From Paludibacteraceae bacterium (GTDB lineage: Bacteria; Bacteroidota; Bacteroidia; Bacteroidales; Paludibacteraceae): a stretch of DNA of 64,000 nucleotides. Below are positions 1 through 9,600 of this stretch, one piece after another. The translations under genes were made by a program, and so were the position numbers. How positions within the stretch are numbered: the first letter of the stretch is position 1; the number at the start of each line of letters is the position of its first letter. A model generated the notes under the pieces. The model did not search any database, was not told the origin of the DNA, and was given only the letters and a program-made list of their open reading frames with translations. Location: contig JAILLP010000030.1 in assembly GCA_024693065.1 (NCBI GenBank), forward strand, positions 120,722 through 184,721, read 5' to 3'.

Positions 1-330
1 GTGCAGAATACGCGTCCTGGCGATCGTCCGCTCGCCTCGTTGTGGCGGATCTATAAAGAGGGAGAAGAGATTGTCACCTCCGTGGATGACGAGGAAGGGA
101 AGACGGTTCCTCTTGGGTTATGGTACTCCGATGGACTTCTGCACTTTGAACGGAATGGTGCGCAGGGCGATTTGCCTTATTACGTGTATGATATCCGAGG
201 CATTATGGTGAACCATGGCATAGTGAGTGATGGTGCGGAGATCCTCCCGTTGGATCTGCGTAGCGGTGTCTACGTCGTGAAGGTGGAAGTCGGAGGCGTG
301 CAAGCGGATTATCGTTTGGTTGTGAAGTGA
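1..330 (+). CDS. 3' end of a T9SS type A cargo protein (partial)
   Basis: This is the last 109 codons or so of a longer gene whose start lies before the window; the GTG at position 1 is probably internal. The final 60 residues have the pattern of a T9SS type A sorting domain: a 'YYVYDIRGIMV' strand, then 'LPLDLRSGVYVVKVEV' and a short final strand ending in VVK. In this family the domain carries the protein across the outer membrane, after which it is usually cleaved and the protein is anchored at the surface or released. Nothing upstream is visible, so the function of the mature protein is unknown. It ends in TGA and converges on the beta-barrel gene that follows, the two being separated by a hairpin terminator. 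The sorting-domain call is fairly firm; the rest is open. Confidence 0.75.
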   Translation: MQNTRPGDRPLASLWRIYKEGEEIVTSVDDEEGKTVPLGLWYSDGLLHFERNGAQGDLPYYVYDIRGIMVNHGIVSDGAEILPLDLRSGVYVVKVEVGGVQADYRLVVK

Positions 331-360
331 TAGAGATATCCTTCTCCTTTGTTAGGTATA

Positions 361-400
361 AAAAGAATCGGTTGACTACATGTAGCCAACCGATTCTTTT
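361..400. terminator. Bidirectional hairpin terminator between convergent genes
   Basis: A 40-nt near-perfect palindrome: the 14-nt arms AAAAGAATCGGTTG and CAACCGATTCTTTT are exactly complementary, and the centre CTACATGTAG is itself palindromic, with a single mismatched pair between. A-rich and T-rich ends give a U-tract in either direction. It lies between the stop of the plus-strand gene and the stop of the minus-strand beta-barrel gene, so it can serve both. Confidence 0.85.
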
Positions 401-419
401 ATAATCTTTTACGTTTTGT

Positions 420-1109
420 TTAGTATCTGAATCCCAGGATTCCCATGACGCAGTTGTTGCGTGCATCTAGGATGTGGTACACGTCGTTGTGGTAGTTGTT
501 GAACATGCCGAATTCATAGGCGATCATGAGGGAGATGCGTCGAATCTCGATACCGGTTTCCGCCACGAATCCGAGGTCGAACCTTTTGAATCGGCTATCG
601 TAATCCTCTGAGAAACTACTGATGAGCGTAGGTCTTCCGTCATTCTCTCTGTTCTTGAACCAATACTTCCTTTCTCCTGCCACACCAACACCGAAGTAAG
701 GACCTACCAAAAATTTCCATGAAACTTCATATTCGATAGGCACTCTGAAACCGATCAGGGCCGGTAATTCCACGTAAAAGAGATTAGCTGTTGCTTTCTC
801 ATTGTCGAATATTTTGAGCGGACCACCATCCTCCAACCATTGGTGACCATTGATCCTACATCCTTTCCTGTTGAATGTCAGTCCTGTCTCCACGAACGTG
901 TGCTCGCTGAAGTTGATGTCGAGGAAGAACCCGAATCTGAAACCTAATATGCCTTTCTTGCCGTATGCTTCATAGGCGTTTCCCCATTGGTTGGCGAATC
1001 CTGCCCCCATGTCGAATCCGAATTGCACTCTGCTGTCATATCCGTATTGTGCGTGTGCACTAAAAAGAAACAGAAAAACCGTCGCAACGACACTGATTAT
1101 CTTTTTCAT
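420..1109 (-). CDS. Outer-membrane beta-barrel protein (PorT-like OMP_b-brl_2 type)
   Basis: A 229-residue protein starting at the ATG at 1109; a longer reading from a TTG at 1148 would put non-signal residues ahead of a clear signal peptide. MKKIISVVATVFLFLFSAHA is a lipid-free signal sequence with cleavage likely before Gln21. The rest alternates polar and hydrophobic residues, rich in Gly, Tyr and Phe, in about eight strands, with family-like stretches 'FYVELPALIGFRVP', 'GPYFGVGVAGE' and 'RFDLGFVAETGIEI', and it ends in an aromatic residue (FRY), as outer-membrane barrels do. This fits the outer membrane beta-barrel domain family (PF13568-like) that includes PorT. It is not a PorP/SprF protein by appearance. 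Function unknown. A consensus promoter lies about 37 nt upstream. Placement as a barrel is firm, a link to T9SS is only suggestive. Confidence 0.8.
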   Translation of the reverse strand: MKKIISVVATVFLFLFSAHAQYGYDSRVQFGFDMGAGFANQWGNAYEAYGKKGILGFRFGFFLDINFSEHTFVETGLTFNRKGCRINGHQWLEDGGPLKIFDNEKATANLFYVELPALIGFRVPIEYEVSWKFLVGPYFGVGVAGERKYWFKNRENDGRPTLISSFSEDYDSRFKRFDLGFVAETGIEIRRISLMIAYEFGMFNNYHNDVYHILDARNNCVMGILGFRY

Positions 1110-1145
1110 GGAAAATAAAAATTTATATTTTTTATAAAATTTAGG

Positions 1146-1177
1146 CAAAAATAATAAATCATTTAGAATTCTACAAC
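1146..1177 (-). promoter_or_regulatory. Promoter of the beta-barrel gene
   Basis: On the minus strand the -7 box is TATTTTTG (1146-1153), an exact TAnnTTTG. A GTTG at 1174-1177, three of four bases of the -33 TTTG box, lies 20 nt upstream. Transcription would start near 1140, about 30 nt before the ATG at 1109. The -33 box overlaps the last codons of mutS2. Confidence 0.6.
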
Positions 1178-3595
1178 AGTTATGCCTGCTCCTCCGAATT
1201 GTACATGCTCGTCGTGGAAATTTTTGATTCCGGAGATGGTTTGCAAGTATTGGCGGATGAGTTGGCGGAGTGCGCCTGTGCCTGTTCCGTGGAGGATTCG
1301 CACCTGGTCCACGTTCACCATGATGGCATCGTCGATGAAGTAGGTGACGGCTTGTAATGCCTCGTCTCCACGCATGCCCCGCACGTCGATTTCACGTTTG
1401 AAGTTGAGTTGCCTCTTCCTGATGTCGTCTGATGTCGCCTCGCTGACGAACGAGCTTTTGGCGTTTTCCTTCTTGATCATGTTCTTGCTCATCTTCTCCA
1501 ATCGGTTGGTCTTGACGGTCGATTTAATCTGTCCGATGGCGATGGTGGCGTTGTCTCCCTTCAGCTCGAGGATGGTCGCATGACCGCCTTGCCCTTTGAT
1601 GCGCACGGTATCTCCTACGGCGAACACCTCTTTGTTTTCCTCTTTTGTGCTCTTTTTCGGTGCCGGTTTGTGTGGTTGAATCCTTCTTTGGTTGGAGATG
1701 TCCCCTTCCTCTTTTTGTTTGTGCTCCTCCTTGAACGCCTCGAATTTCTTGCGGGCCTCTTTGGTCTTTTCTTTGTCGGCTTGGGCCTCTTTGATCTCCC
1801 GTATGGTCTTTTCTATGGCGGCGTTTGCCTGGTCGAGCATTTGCTGGGACTCCTGTTTGGCTTCTCGGATGACCGCTTTCTTTAGTTTGGACATCTCTTC
1901 CAACTCCTCCTCGTATTTGGCGGTCAGCTCCTCCAACCGTTTTTCCTTCTGCTTGATGCTCTGACGTTTAGCCTCCCAATAGCGTTTGTCCCGTACCACG
2001 TCCTGCAGGTACTTATCCATGTTTACGAAGTCCTCTCCCACCTTTTGGGTAGCCTCCTCGATGACCGATTCGGGCAAGCCTATTTTTCGGGCGATTTCCA
2101 CGGCGAAGGAACTGCCTGGATTGCCTATCTCTAATTGGAATAGTGGTTGCATCTTATGTCTGTCGTAGAGCATGGCTCCGTTGATGATGCCCTCCGTCTC
2201 CTCCGCGAAGTTCTTGAGGTTGGTGTAGTGGGTGGTGATGACACCGAAGGATTTCTTTTGGTTGAAATGGTCCAGGAGCGCCTCCGCGATGGCTCCTCCG
2301 ATGCGGGGTTCCGTACCGCTTCCGAACTCGTCGATGAGCAGTAGGCTCTTCCCATCGCACTGTTTCACGAAGAGTTTCATGTTGGTGAGGTGCGAGCTGT
2401 AGGTGCTGAGGTCGTTCTCGATGGATTGCTCGTCGCCTATGTCGATGAGTATCTTCCCGAAGAGGCCCATTTGGCTGCTGGCGTGCATCGGGACGAGTAG
2501 TCCGCACTGCATCATGTATTGCAGCAATCCTACGGTCTTTAGACAAACCGATTTGCCTCCCGCATTGGGTCCGGATATGATGAGGATCCTATTGGTCGCA
2601 TTCAGAGTGATGGAGAGGGGTACTACCTCTTTGCCTTGCTTCCTGTTGTTGAGGAAGAGTAGGGGGTGTTTGGCGAGACTCCAGTCCATGAGCGCTTCCC
2701 TCTTGATTTTAGGCAGGGTGGAGTCTGTCTCTTGGGCGAACAACGCTTTTGCCCGTATGAAGTCTATTTGGGCGAGGAAGTCGAAGGAATCCAATAGTTC
2801 GTCGGTCCTCGGCCGAATTTCTGTGCTGATGGTGGTGAGTATCTTTATGATTTCTTTCCGCTCTTCTACTTTAAGCTCATTGATTTTATTATTGATTTCG
2901 ACGGCGGCTTCCGGCTCGATGAATACTGTCTTTCCAGTGGCGGACTCATCATGTACGATGCCTCGTATCTTCCTTTTGTAGGCTGGCGGTACAGGAATGA
3001 GCAGTCGCCCGTCACGGAAGGTCGGTTTGGTGTCTTCCTCGATGAAACCCTCTTTTTTAGCGGTCTGAAGCGCATGGCTGATGGCTCGGCTGATGGCGCT
3101 CTCCTCTATGGATATGCTCCTGCGGATGGAGGCCAACTCTGGGGTGGCGTTGTCCTTGATGTGGCCGAACTTGTCCAAGATACGGTCGATGGCCCGCATG
3201 AGGTCAGGGAAGGTGAAGACGTCCGTGGCGAGTTGCTTGAGGTAGTAGAAATGCTCCTCTCCTTTCTCTTCGAAGAATTTGACGATTTCCGCTATGGTCT
3301 CGATGGACCTGCGCAGTTCGTATAACTCTTGCTCGGAGAGGTAAAAACCTTCCGTCTCGATTCTTTTTAGGCCTTCACGTACGTCGTAGAAAGGGTCCGA
3401 TGGGAAGTCCTCCTCTTCGATGATTTTTGTGAATTCGAATGTTTGGTTGAGTAGGGTGATGACAGTGTCGAAGCTGGTCGAGTAATCTATTTCGTCCACC
3501 TTGTCTTTGCCCAATTGGGAAGAACAATGGCTCTTCAGTAAATCCCTTATTTTGTCGAACCCTGTTTTGTTCTCAAAGGTCTCTTGTTGAATCAT
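1163..3595 (-). CDS. mutS2: Endonuclease MutS2
   Basis: An 810-residue MutS2 when started at the ATG at 3595; extension to 3649 would need a TTG start and would run through a hairpin. The order is an N-terminal helical clamp/lever region, the MutS ATPase with Walker A GPNAGGKS (342-349) and Walker B LLLIDEFGSG (Asp422-Glu423), a long Lys/Glu-rich coiled coil (about 500-630), and a C-terminal Smr nuclease domain (about 735-810) with 'IDVRG' and the 'HGTGTGALR' loop. The family binds branched DNA and suppresses recombination, or, in Bacillus, acts on collided ribosomes; it lacks the mismatch-recognition domain of MutS. The gene follows the stop of giant 1 by 70 nt but has its own promoter within a hairpin loop. 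All key motifs are intact. Confidence 0.97.
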   Translation of the reverse strand: MIQQETFENKTGFDKIRDLLKSHCSSQLGKDKVDEIDYSTSFDTVITLLNQTFEFTKIIEEEDFPSDPFYDVREGLKRIETEGFYLSEQELYELRRSIETIAEIVKFFEEKGEEHFYYLKQLATDVFTFPDLMRAIDRILDKFGHIKDNATPELASIRRSISIEESAISRAISHALQTAKKEGFIEEDTKPTFRDGRLLIPVPPAYKRKIRGIVHDESATGKTVFIEPEAAVEINNKINELKVEERKEIIKILTTISTEIRPRTDELLDSFDFLAQIDFIRAKALFAQETDSTLPKIKREALMDWSLAKHPLLFLNNRKQGKEVVPLSITLNATNRILIISGPNAGGKSVCLKTVGLLQYMMQCGLLVPMHASSQMGLFGKILIDIGDEQSIENDLSTYSSHLTNMKLFVKQCDGKSLLLIDEFGSGTEPRIGGAIAEALLDHFNQKKSFGVITTHYTNLKNFAEETEGIINGAMLYDRHKMQPLFQLEIGNPGSSFAVEIARKIGLPESVIEEATQKVGEDFVNMDKYLQDVVRDKRYWEAKRQSIKQKEKRLEELTAKYEEELEEMSKLKKAVIREAKQESQQMLDQANAAIEKTIREIKEAQADKEKTKEARKKFEAFKEEHKQKEEGDISNQRRIQPHKPAPKKSTKEENKEVFAVGDTVRIKGQGGHATILELKGDNATIAIGQIKSTVKTNRLEKMSKNMIKKENAKSSFVSEATSDDIRKRQLNFKREIDVRGMRGDEALQAVTYFIDDAIMVNVDQVRILHGTGTGALRQLIRQYLQTISGIKNFHDEHVQFGGAGITVVEF

Positions 3596-3608
3596 GTTTC
3601 TTATTACT

Positions 3609-3645
3609 AAACGAGGAATGCGCAAAGTTAGCACATTCCTCGTTT
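3609..3645 (-). terminator. Hairpin between giant 1 and mutS2
   Basis: The arms AAACGAGGAATG (3609-3620) and CATTCCTCGTTT (3634-3645) are perfectly complementary over 12 bp around a 13-nt loop. It sits just past the stop of giant 1 and just ahead of the mutS2 start, so it may end the giant transcript. The T-tract is short (GTTTAG), and the loop holds the mutS2 -7 box, so it could also be an attenuator or an RNA-stabilising 3' end. Confidence 0.6.
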
Positions 3646-3650
3646 CCAAC
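3623..3650 (-). promoter_or_regulatory. Probable mutS2 promoter
   Basis: The minus strand reads TAACTTTG at 3623-3630, an exact TAnnTTTG -7 box, placing the start of transcription about 22 nt before the mutS2 ATG. The best -33 candidate is GTTG (3647-3650), only 16 nt upstream, shorter than the 19-20 nt of the other promoters here. The -7 box is the loop of the hairpin at 3609-3645. Confidence 0.5.
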
Positions 3651-3665
3651 TATAATAAATAAAGA

Positions 3666-6600
3666 TTATCTGATGAGTGTGACGGTACCTCGTCGTTCGC
3701 CTCCCTTGTCCAGACCTCGGAAGGTGCTCTTGTAGTTGACGACGTATCCGTATACGCCCCAGCCGCACTCTTTGCCGTCGCAGGTTCCGTCCCAAGCGGC
3801 ATCCTTGTCGTCGCCGACGAATACGATCCTACCGCTTCTGTCGAAGATGGTGAAGTGGAAGTCTGTCATGAACTCTGTTCCGCGGAACCTGAACACTTCG
3901 TTGTGTTTATCTTTGTTCGGAGTGAAGGCGTTTGGAGCCCAGAAGTCTTTCCAAATGTAGATGGTCGTGTCACCATGGTATTCACAGCCATGTTTGTCGA
4001 CAGCCATAACGTTTACAACGAACGAATCCACGAGTCCTGCGTGAGGGTAGGTGTAGTTAGCGTTCATGCGGTTGATCGTTTCCGATTGATCTCCTGGATC
4101 CCAATACCACAATGCCTCTTGCGGATAGAATCCGTTCATGGAGATGACTGGGTTGTCATGTTCGATGACACCAGGGGATACTTTGAATTGGATAGGTTCG
4201 AATGGAACTGGTTCTACGAGTGCGGTATCCGTTGATCGACATTCATTCTCGTCCACACCATACACAATGATTTTGGTCGGTTGGGTGATTACAGCTCCAA
4301 GGATAGTGTCTTCCATGCTCGTGACGATTTCCGTGATGGCAGGTTGACTGCTCCATGTGTAATACTTCGCACCTCTTGCGCTCAAGTCAACCTTTGTCTC
4401 GGATTCAGGACAACCGTCCTTCTTCACGAACATCCTTACGGCTGGTAATTGGTTGACGTGTACTGTCTTGGAGACGATAGAGCTACATTCGTTGTATCCG
4501 ATACCTTTGACGGTGTAGGTCATTGAATTTTGTAATCTCTTGATGATACTGTTCGTGGAGTCGCCTGTGCTCCAGAAGAACCGTAATGCGCCACGTGCGA
4601 TGAGTTCCACATCCTCTCCCTTGCAGACGGTGTCCTTACTTGTGATTGATACATTAGGCGCTGGTTTCGCATGAACGTAAACGTCCATGTCGGAAGAACA
4701 TTCGCCCAATGTTCCGTGAAGGTTGACGGTGGTGTTCTCTTTCGGTCTGAATGAGAAGTTCATGCCACGTGTTGTGTCTCCACCCATGATCCAGTAGTAT
4801 GAACTTGCACCTTGGGCAGTGAGGTTGACGCTTTCTCCCGCACATACTTCCGTGTTGCCGTTGCATGTCAGTGTAGGTGGCTCCAACGTCTTGATCTTCG
4901 TTGTCTTGGTGGCGGTACAATTGTTTACGTCGATCGCCCTGACGAAGACTTGTGTCTCTGTACCTACCACTGGCACTGCAATCGATGCGCCGTTACCGCT
5001 TTCCGCATCTTCACAGTCATCATTCCCGAATCCCCATCTGTAAGTGATGCCGGTACCGTCTGCTTGCAGTTTCGCACTTGAACCTCGGCAAGCTTGTCTG
5101 TCGCCGGAGATGGCGAATTCTGGCTGGCGGAATACCGTCACAGGAATGTCGACAGCGCTTCTACATTCGTTGTCTCCAATACCGATGAGCGTGTATCGGG
5201 TGTTGTTGTTCGGACGTGCGACAAGTGTCTGGGTGTTGACTCCGTTGCTCCAAGAGTAGAGTCTTGCTCCATAACCTGTGATCTCCAGTTTCTCGCCTTG
5301 ACAAAGGGTCGTGTTTCCTTCGTATATCAGTTGAGGCTTCTTATAGATGACTACTGTCGTGTCCACATAACTCTCACAACCGTTCAAGGTTCCGTATACG
5401 CGGAATCTCCTTGTGGATGTGTTGCCTTGCGCTGTCTCATCGTTGAATACGGCGAGCGTGTTCAATTGGTTCACATCCGTTCCGTTGGACCATAAGTAGC
5501 TGGTGGCGGTGCCGAATGCGCTGATTACGATTTGCTCATCCTCACATACGTGTGTGTTTCCTGTGAGTGTGATGGTCGGATTCTTCGTAATAGAGACGGT
5601 GTGCTCGGTGTATGATTCACATCCGTTGCGGTCTTTCGCCTTCACCCAATATGGGGTTGTGGTTGTGATGTGATCCCTTCTGTTTTGTGCGGTTGAACCA
5701 TTATCCCAAGTGTAGTTGAGTATGTCGTTGCTGTTGTTGACAACAATGAGGTTGACCTCTCCATCATCCAAACATACGTTCTTTGGTCCGTCGATACTGA
5801 TTTCTGGAGGGAAGTTCACGGAGATCTTTTTCGTCGCGGTTCCTTCGCAACCATACTTGTCATAACCGATGACAGAGTAGGTGGTTGTAGCCATTGGCTT
5901 GATTTTGATGGAATCGCCTTGAGATCCCTCGCTCCAGATGTATGTTCCGTTGTGGATACCGCTGGCGGTGAGTTTGATGAATTCATTGATGCAGACTTCA
6001 TCGTCACCATTGATGTTTACGATAGGATGGTCAACCACCTCCACGTTCATGTCGTACCATTCTGAGGTACAACCGTCTGTCGTTCCTCTGACTTTGAACT
6101 GTTGCGAACCGATTGTGTTCATCTCCTTGGTGAGCGTGTTCGTTTCGTTTGCAATCGGATAGCCGTTGTCTTGCCACTCATAGGCGTTGGCTCCTGCCAC
6201 GGTGAGCGTGATTGTACGTTCGTTGCAGACGGTGTCTTCCTCTGGCACAACCAATTTAGGATATGGCTTGCTCTTAACGGTTGTGTTGGCGGTTGCCTCG
6301 CAATCGTAGATGTCTATGACACGTAGGTTGATGCTTTGCGTCGTGTTAATCTCTGTGTAGATGGTGTCTTGGTCACCGATGTCGTTTCCATCGTATTTCC
6401 AGATGTAAGTCTTCAACGGAGATGTGTTGCCGCTTGGCACTACAAACAACTTCGCGTCACTGCCTTCACATACTGCGTAGTCTCCGTCTATGCTGATCTG
6501 TGGCAGAGGACGAACATTGACAAGGAATGTATCTGTGCCTTCACAGCCCTTGTAATCTGTACCAACTACTACGTATTCCGTGGTTGAAGTAGGACGGATA

Positions 6601-9600
6601 TCGATACGATTCGATGCTTTACCTGTACTCCAAATGTATGATTTGGCTCCATCCGCAGTCAGAGGCATGGTCTGCCCAGAACACAAGTCGTGGGTCTTGC
6701 CTGTGATGGTGATGATAGGCAAAGGCAGAAGGGTGATCGGGTATTCCTTGTATGTGGTACATCCGTTCGTCGTACCATAGACGTGGTAAATCGTGTCTTG
6801 CGTAGGCGTGTCGGTGAATGTGTTGCCGACTGCGTCTCCTGACCAAAGATATTCGGTGGCACCTGTTACGGTAATCTTGACAGGACTGCCCGTGCAGACT
6901 TCTTTGACCGCATCATCATCCAAAACCGGATATGGTTTCACCTTGACGGCTAAGCTCTTCGTTTTGCTACATAGATATGGATCTGTGGCGGTGACAAGGT
7001 AGGATTCGTTGTTCGCCACCTTAGGATAGATGGTGTCTCCATCCATTTCGTAGTTGCCACCCCATTCGAATGTGAGGCTCTTGTCTTCGTATTCTATCCA
7101 TATCTTGTTCGTGTCGTTTTGGCAGATGAGTTCTTGTCCTTTGATCTCGAACGAAGGCAATGGAATGACTCCAACCGTGAAGGTGGTGTCTTTCGCACAA
7201 CCGAACTCGTCTGTTCCAACTACCGTGTAGCTTGTCGTGGAGAGAGGTGAAACGGTCAGAATGTCGTTTGTGATACCTGTGTTCCAAGAGTATTGCGCAT
7301 TCTCTCCTGCTCCGGATGCGGTAAGGTTGATTTCGTCGCTGTAGCAGATGGAATCCTTGTTCTCACCCTTTCCGTCACCTTCGATGGTGATGATAGGCAA
7401 CTGCTTAACGTAGATGGTGACGGAATCAATTGTGGTACATCCGTTGGTGGTTCCCGCTACGATGTAGGTGCTATCCTTGGTTGGACTTGTGATGAAGCTC
7501 CTTTGTGTGGTTCCATCTTCCCATAAGTAGCTATTCGCACCTTCCACGGATATGGTTGCCGTATTGCCAAGGCAAACGTAGTTCGGATTAGGTGAAGGGA
7601 ATGTCAACTCTGGATATTTCTTCATCTTCACGTCTTTGTACGCCTTGTTCCAGCACTTGAACGTATCGGTGACGATTACTTCGAAGTGGGTGTCTGTCGT
7701 GATAGGCAACTCAATGAATTGAGAGTCTTTCTTGACCTCCATGTTTGCCCATCCTGTGAGGTTAGTGTTCCATAAGTAGCTCTCCACTGCGCCTTCGTCG
7801 CCTATGTTGGCCTTCAGCGTGATGGTGTCTTTCTCGCACATGGTCGCATCTCCCTCAATGGATATGGTCGGTAATGGATGTACGGTGACAATCGTGTCTG
7901 CCTTATTCTGGCATCCGTGTTCGTCTGTTCCCATCACTTCATATCTTGTGGTGTTCAGAGGGGATACGGTGATCTTCGCACTAGTGTCCCTAGTGTTCCA
8001 GATGTAACCGGTAGGAACACCTCCCTGTGCGATCATGGTCAAACTGTCTTGCCCGTAACAGATCTCGAATGCTCTGTTGTTCTCCGTGGCGATTGAGATG
8101 ATTGGCAACGTCCACTTGCCGATCCTGATTGTGTCAGTTGTGGATTCGCAACCGTTGGCCATACCCTTCACTGTGAAGAACGTGTCGCTCACGATTTCCA
8201 CGGTACGGTAGCTGTTGGTCGAACCGTCATCCCAAATGTACTCTGTCGCACCTCTCACAGAGATGGTGCTTCTGCTTCCGTCGCATACGTAAGGAGCGGC
8301 GTTAGGCACTAACACAGGGTGATCCTTGGCAATGACTTTATGTGAGGTCGTGTATTGACAGGTGTTCTTGTCTGTCGCTGTCACATATATGGTTGCTTCC
8401 TCAGTGACTACCAAATCGATTTGGTCTGTGTGCTTGTTGTAGACGGTCGTGTCGGAACCATCCTCTTGGGTATGCCATGCGTAGCGAACAATGTCGAACG
8501 ATTGACTGCTTGCTTGGAGTGTCACTACGGAGTCCTTACAGATGGCTTGCTCTCCGTTGATGGTGAGGTCCGTAGGTAATGGATTTACCTTCACGAATAT
8601 GGAGTCTATGTTACGACATCCGTTCGTGTCTGTCGAGGTCGCATAGTACCACTTGTCCGCACTTGGGCTATCGGTGATTTCGTAATCGGTCGAACCGTTG
8701 TGTCTCCATTTCACGCTGATAGGCATGTCCTCCCTTCCTGCTTGTGTGTCGTTATGGGAGATGGATATTTCAGCCTCTTTGTTGAAACAGATGGCCGATG
8801 GCGCATCCAGTTGAGGCTTAGGCAACTTCCAGAGACCAATGTTGATTTCCTTGGTGGATGTACAACCCTTGGTCGTTCCTTCGATTGTGAATGTCTTTGG
8901 TGCGGTGAACTCCTGCGTGATATAGTTGTCCGTATTGTTTTCGTTGAGCCAACTATAGCTCTCGGCACCGTTGATGTAGATGGTAAGCTTATTACCCGTA
9001 CATACAGAATCCTTTCCTGTGCTGGTGTGGTGAGTGATTACAGGGTATGCCTTGGCTGTCATCTCGATGTCAACGCTTCCCACACATCCGTTTCCATCGG
9101 TTCCTGTCACGGTGTAAGTGGTGTCTGAATTGATGGTTGGGTTGTATTTCTTACCTCTTGCGATGTCGCTATTGTTCTTGTCGGACCAGACGTAGGTTTC
9201 TGCTCCTCTTGCCGTCAGTTCAGCGATGCCGCCGACACATATGGAGTCGTTGCCATCGATATGGATAACCGGCAAGGTGTCGACAAGGATGGAGATTGAG
9301 TCTGTGTTTGAACATCCGTTCTCGTCTTTGCCGAACAAGGAGTATGTGTTCTCTCCAATCTTGCGGACCTTCACGTCTGTCGAATCTTCACGTGACCCGT
9401 TGAATATCCATTTGTAATTGCCGCTCTTTCCGTTCGTGCCTCGTAGTCTGAGGGAATCGTTCAAGCAGAGCCTGTCCTTCGAGGCCTCAATCTTGATGTT
9501 AGGCAATGCCCATACATGGACAACAGTGTCGATCGGTGTCTCACAACCGTTGGTGATACCGGTCACGTAGATGCGTTGCTCCTCCTTTACATTCGTTAGT

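Noticed and set aside
1163..3649. mutS2 start at 3649
   Set aside because: It would use TTG and read through the 3609-3645 hairpin and the -7 box; the ATG at 3595 begins the normal MutS2 N-terminus.
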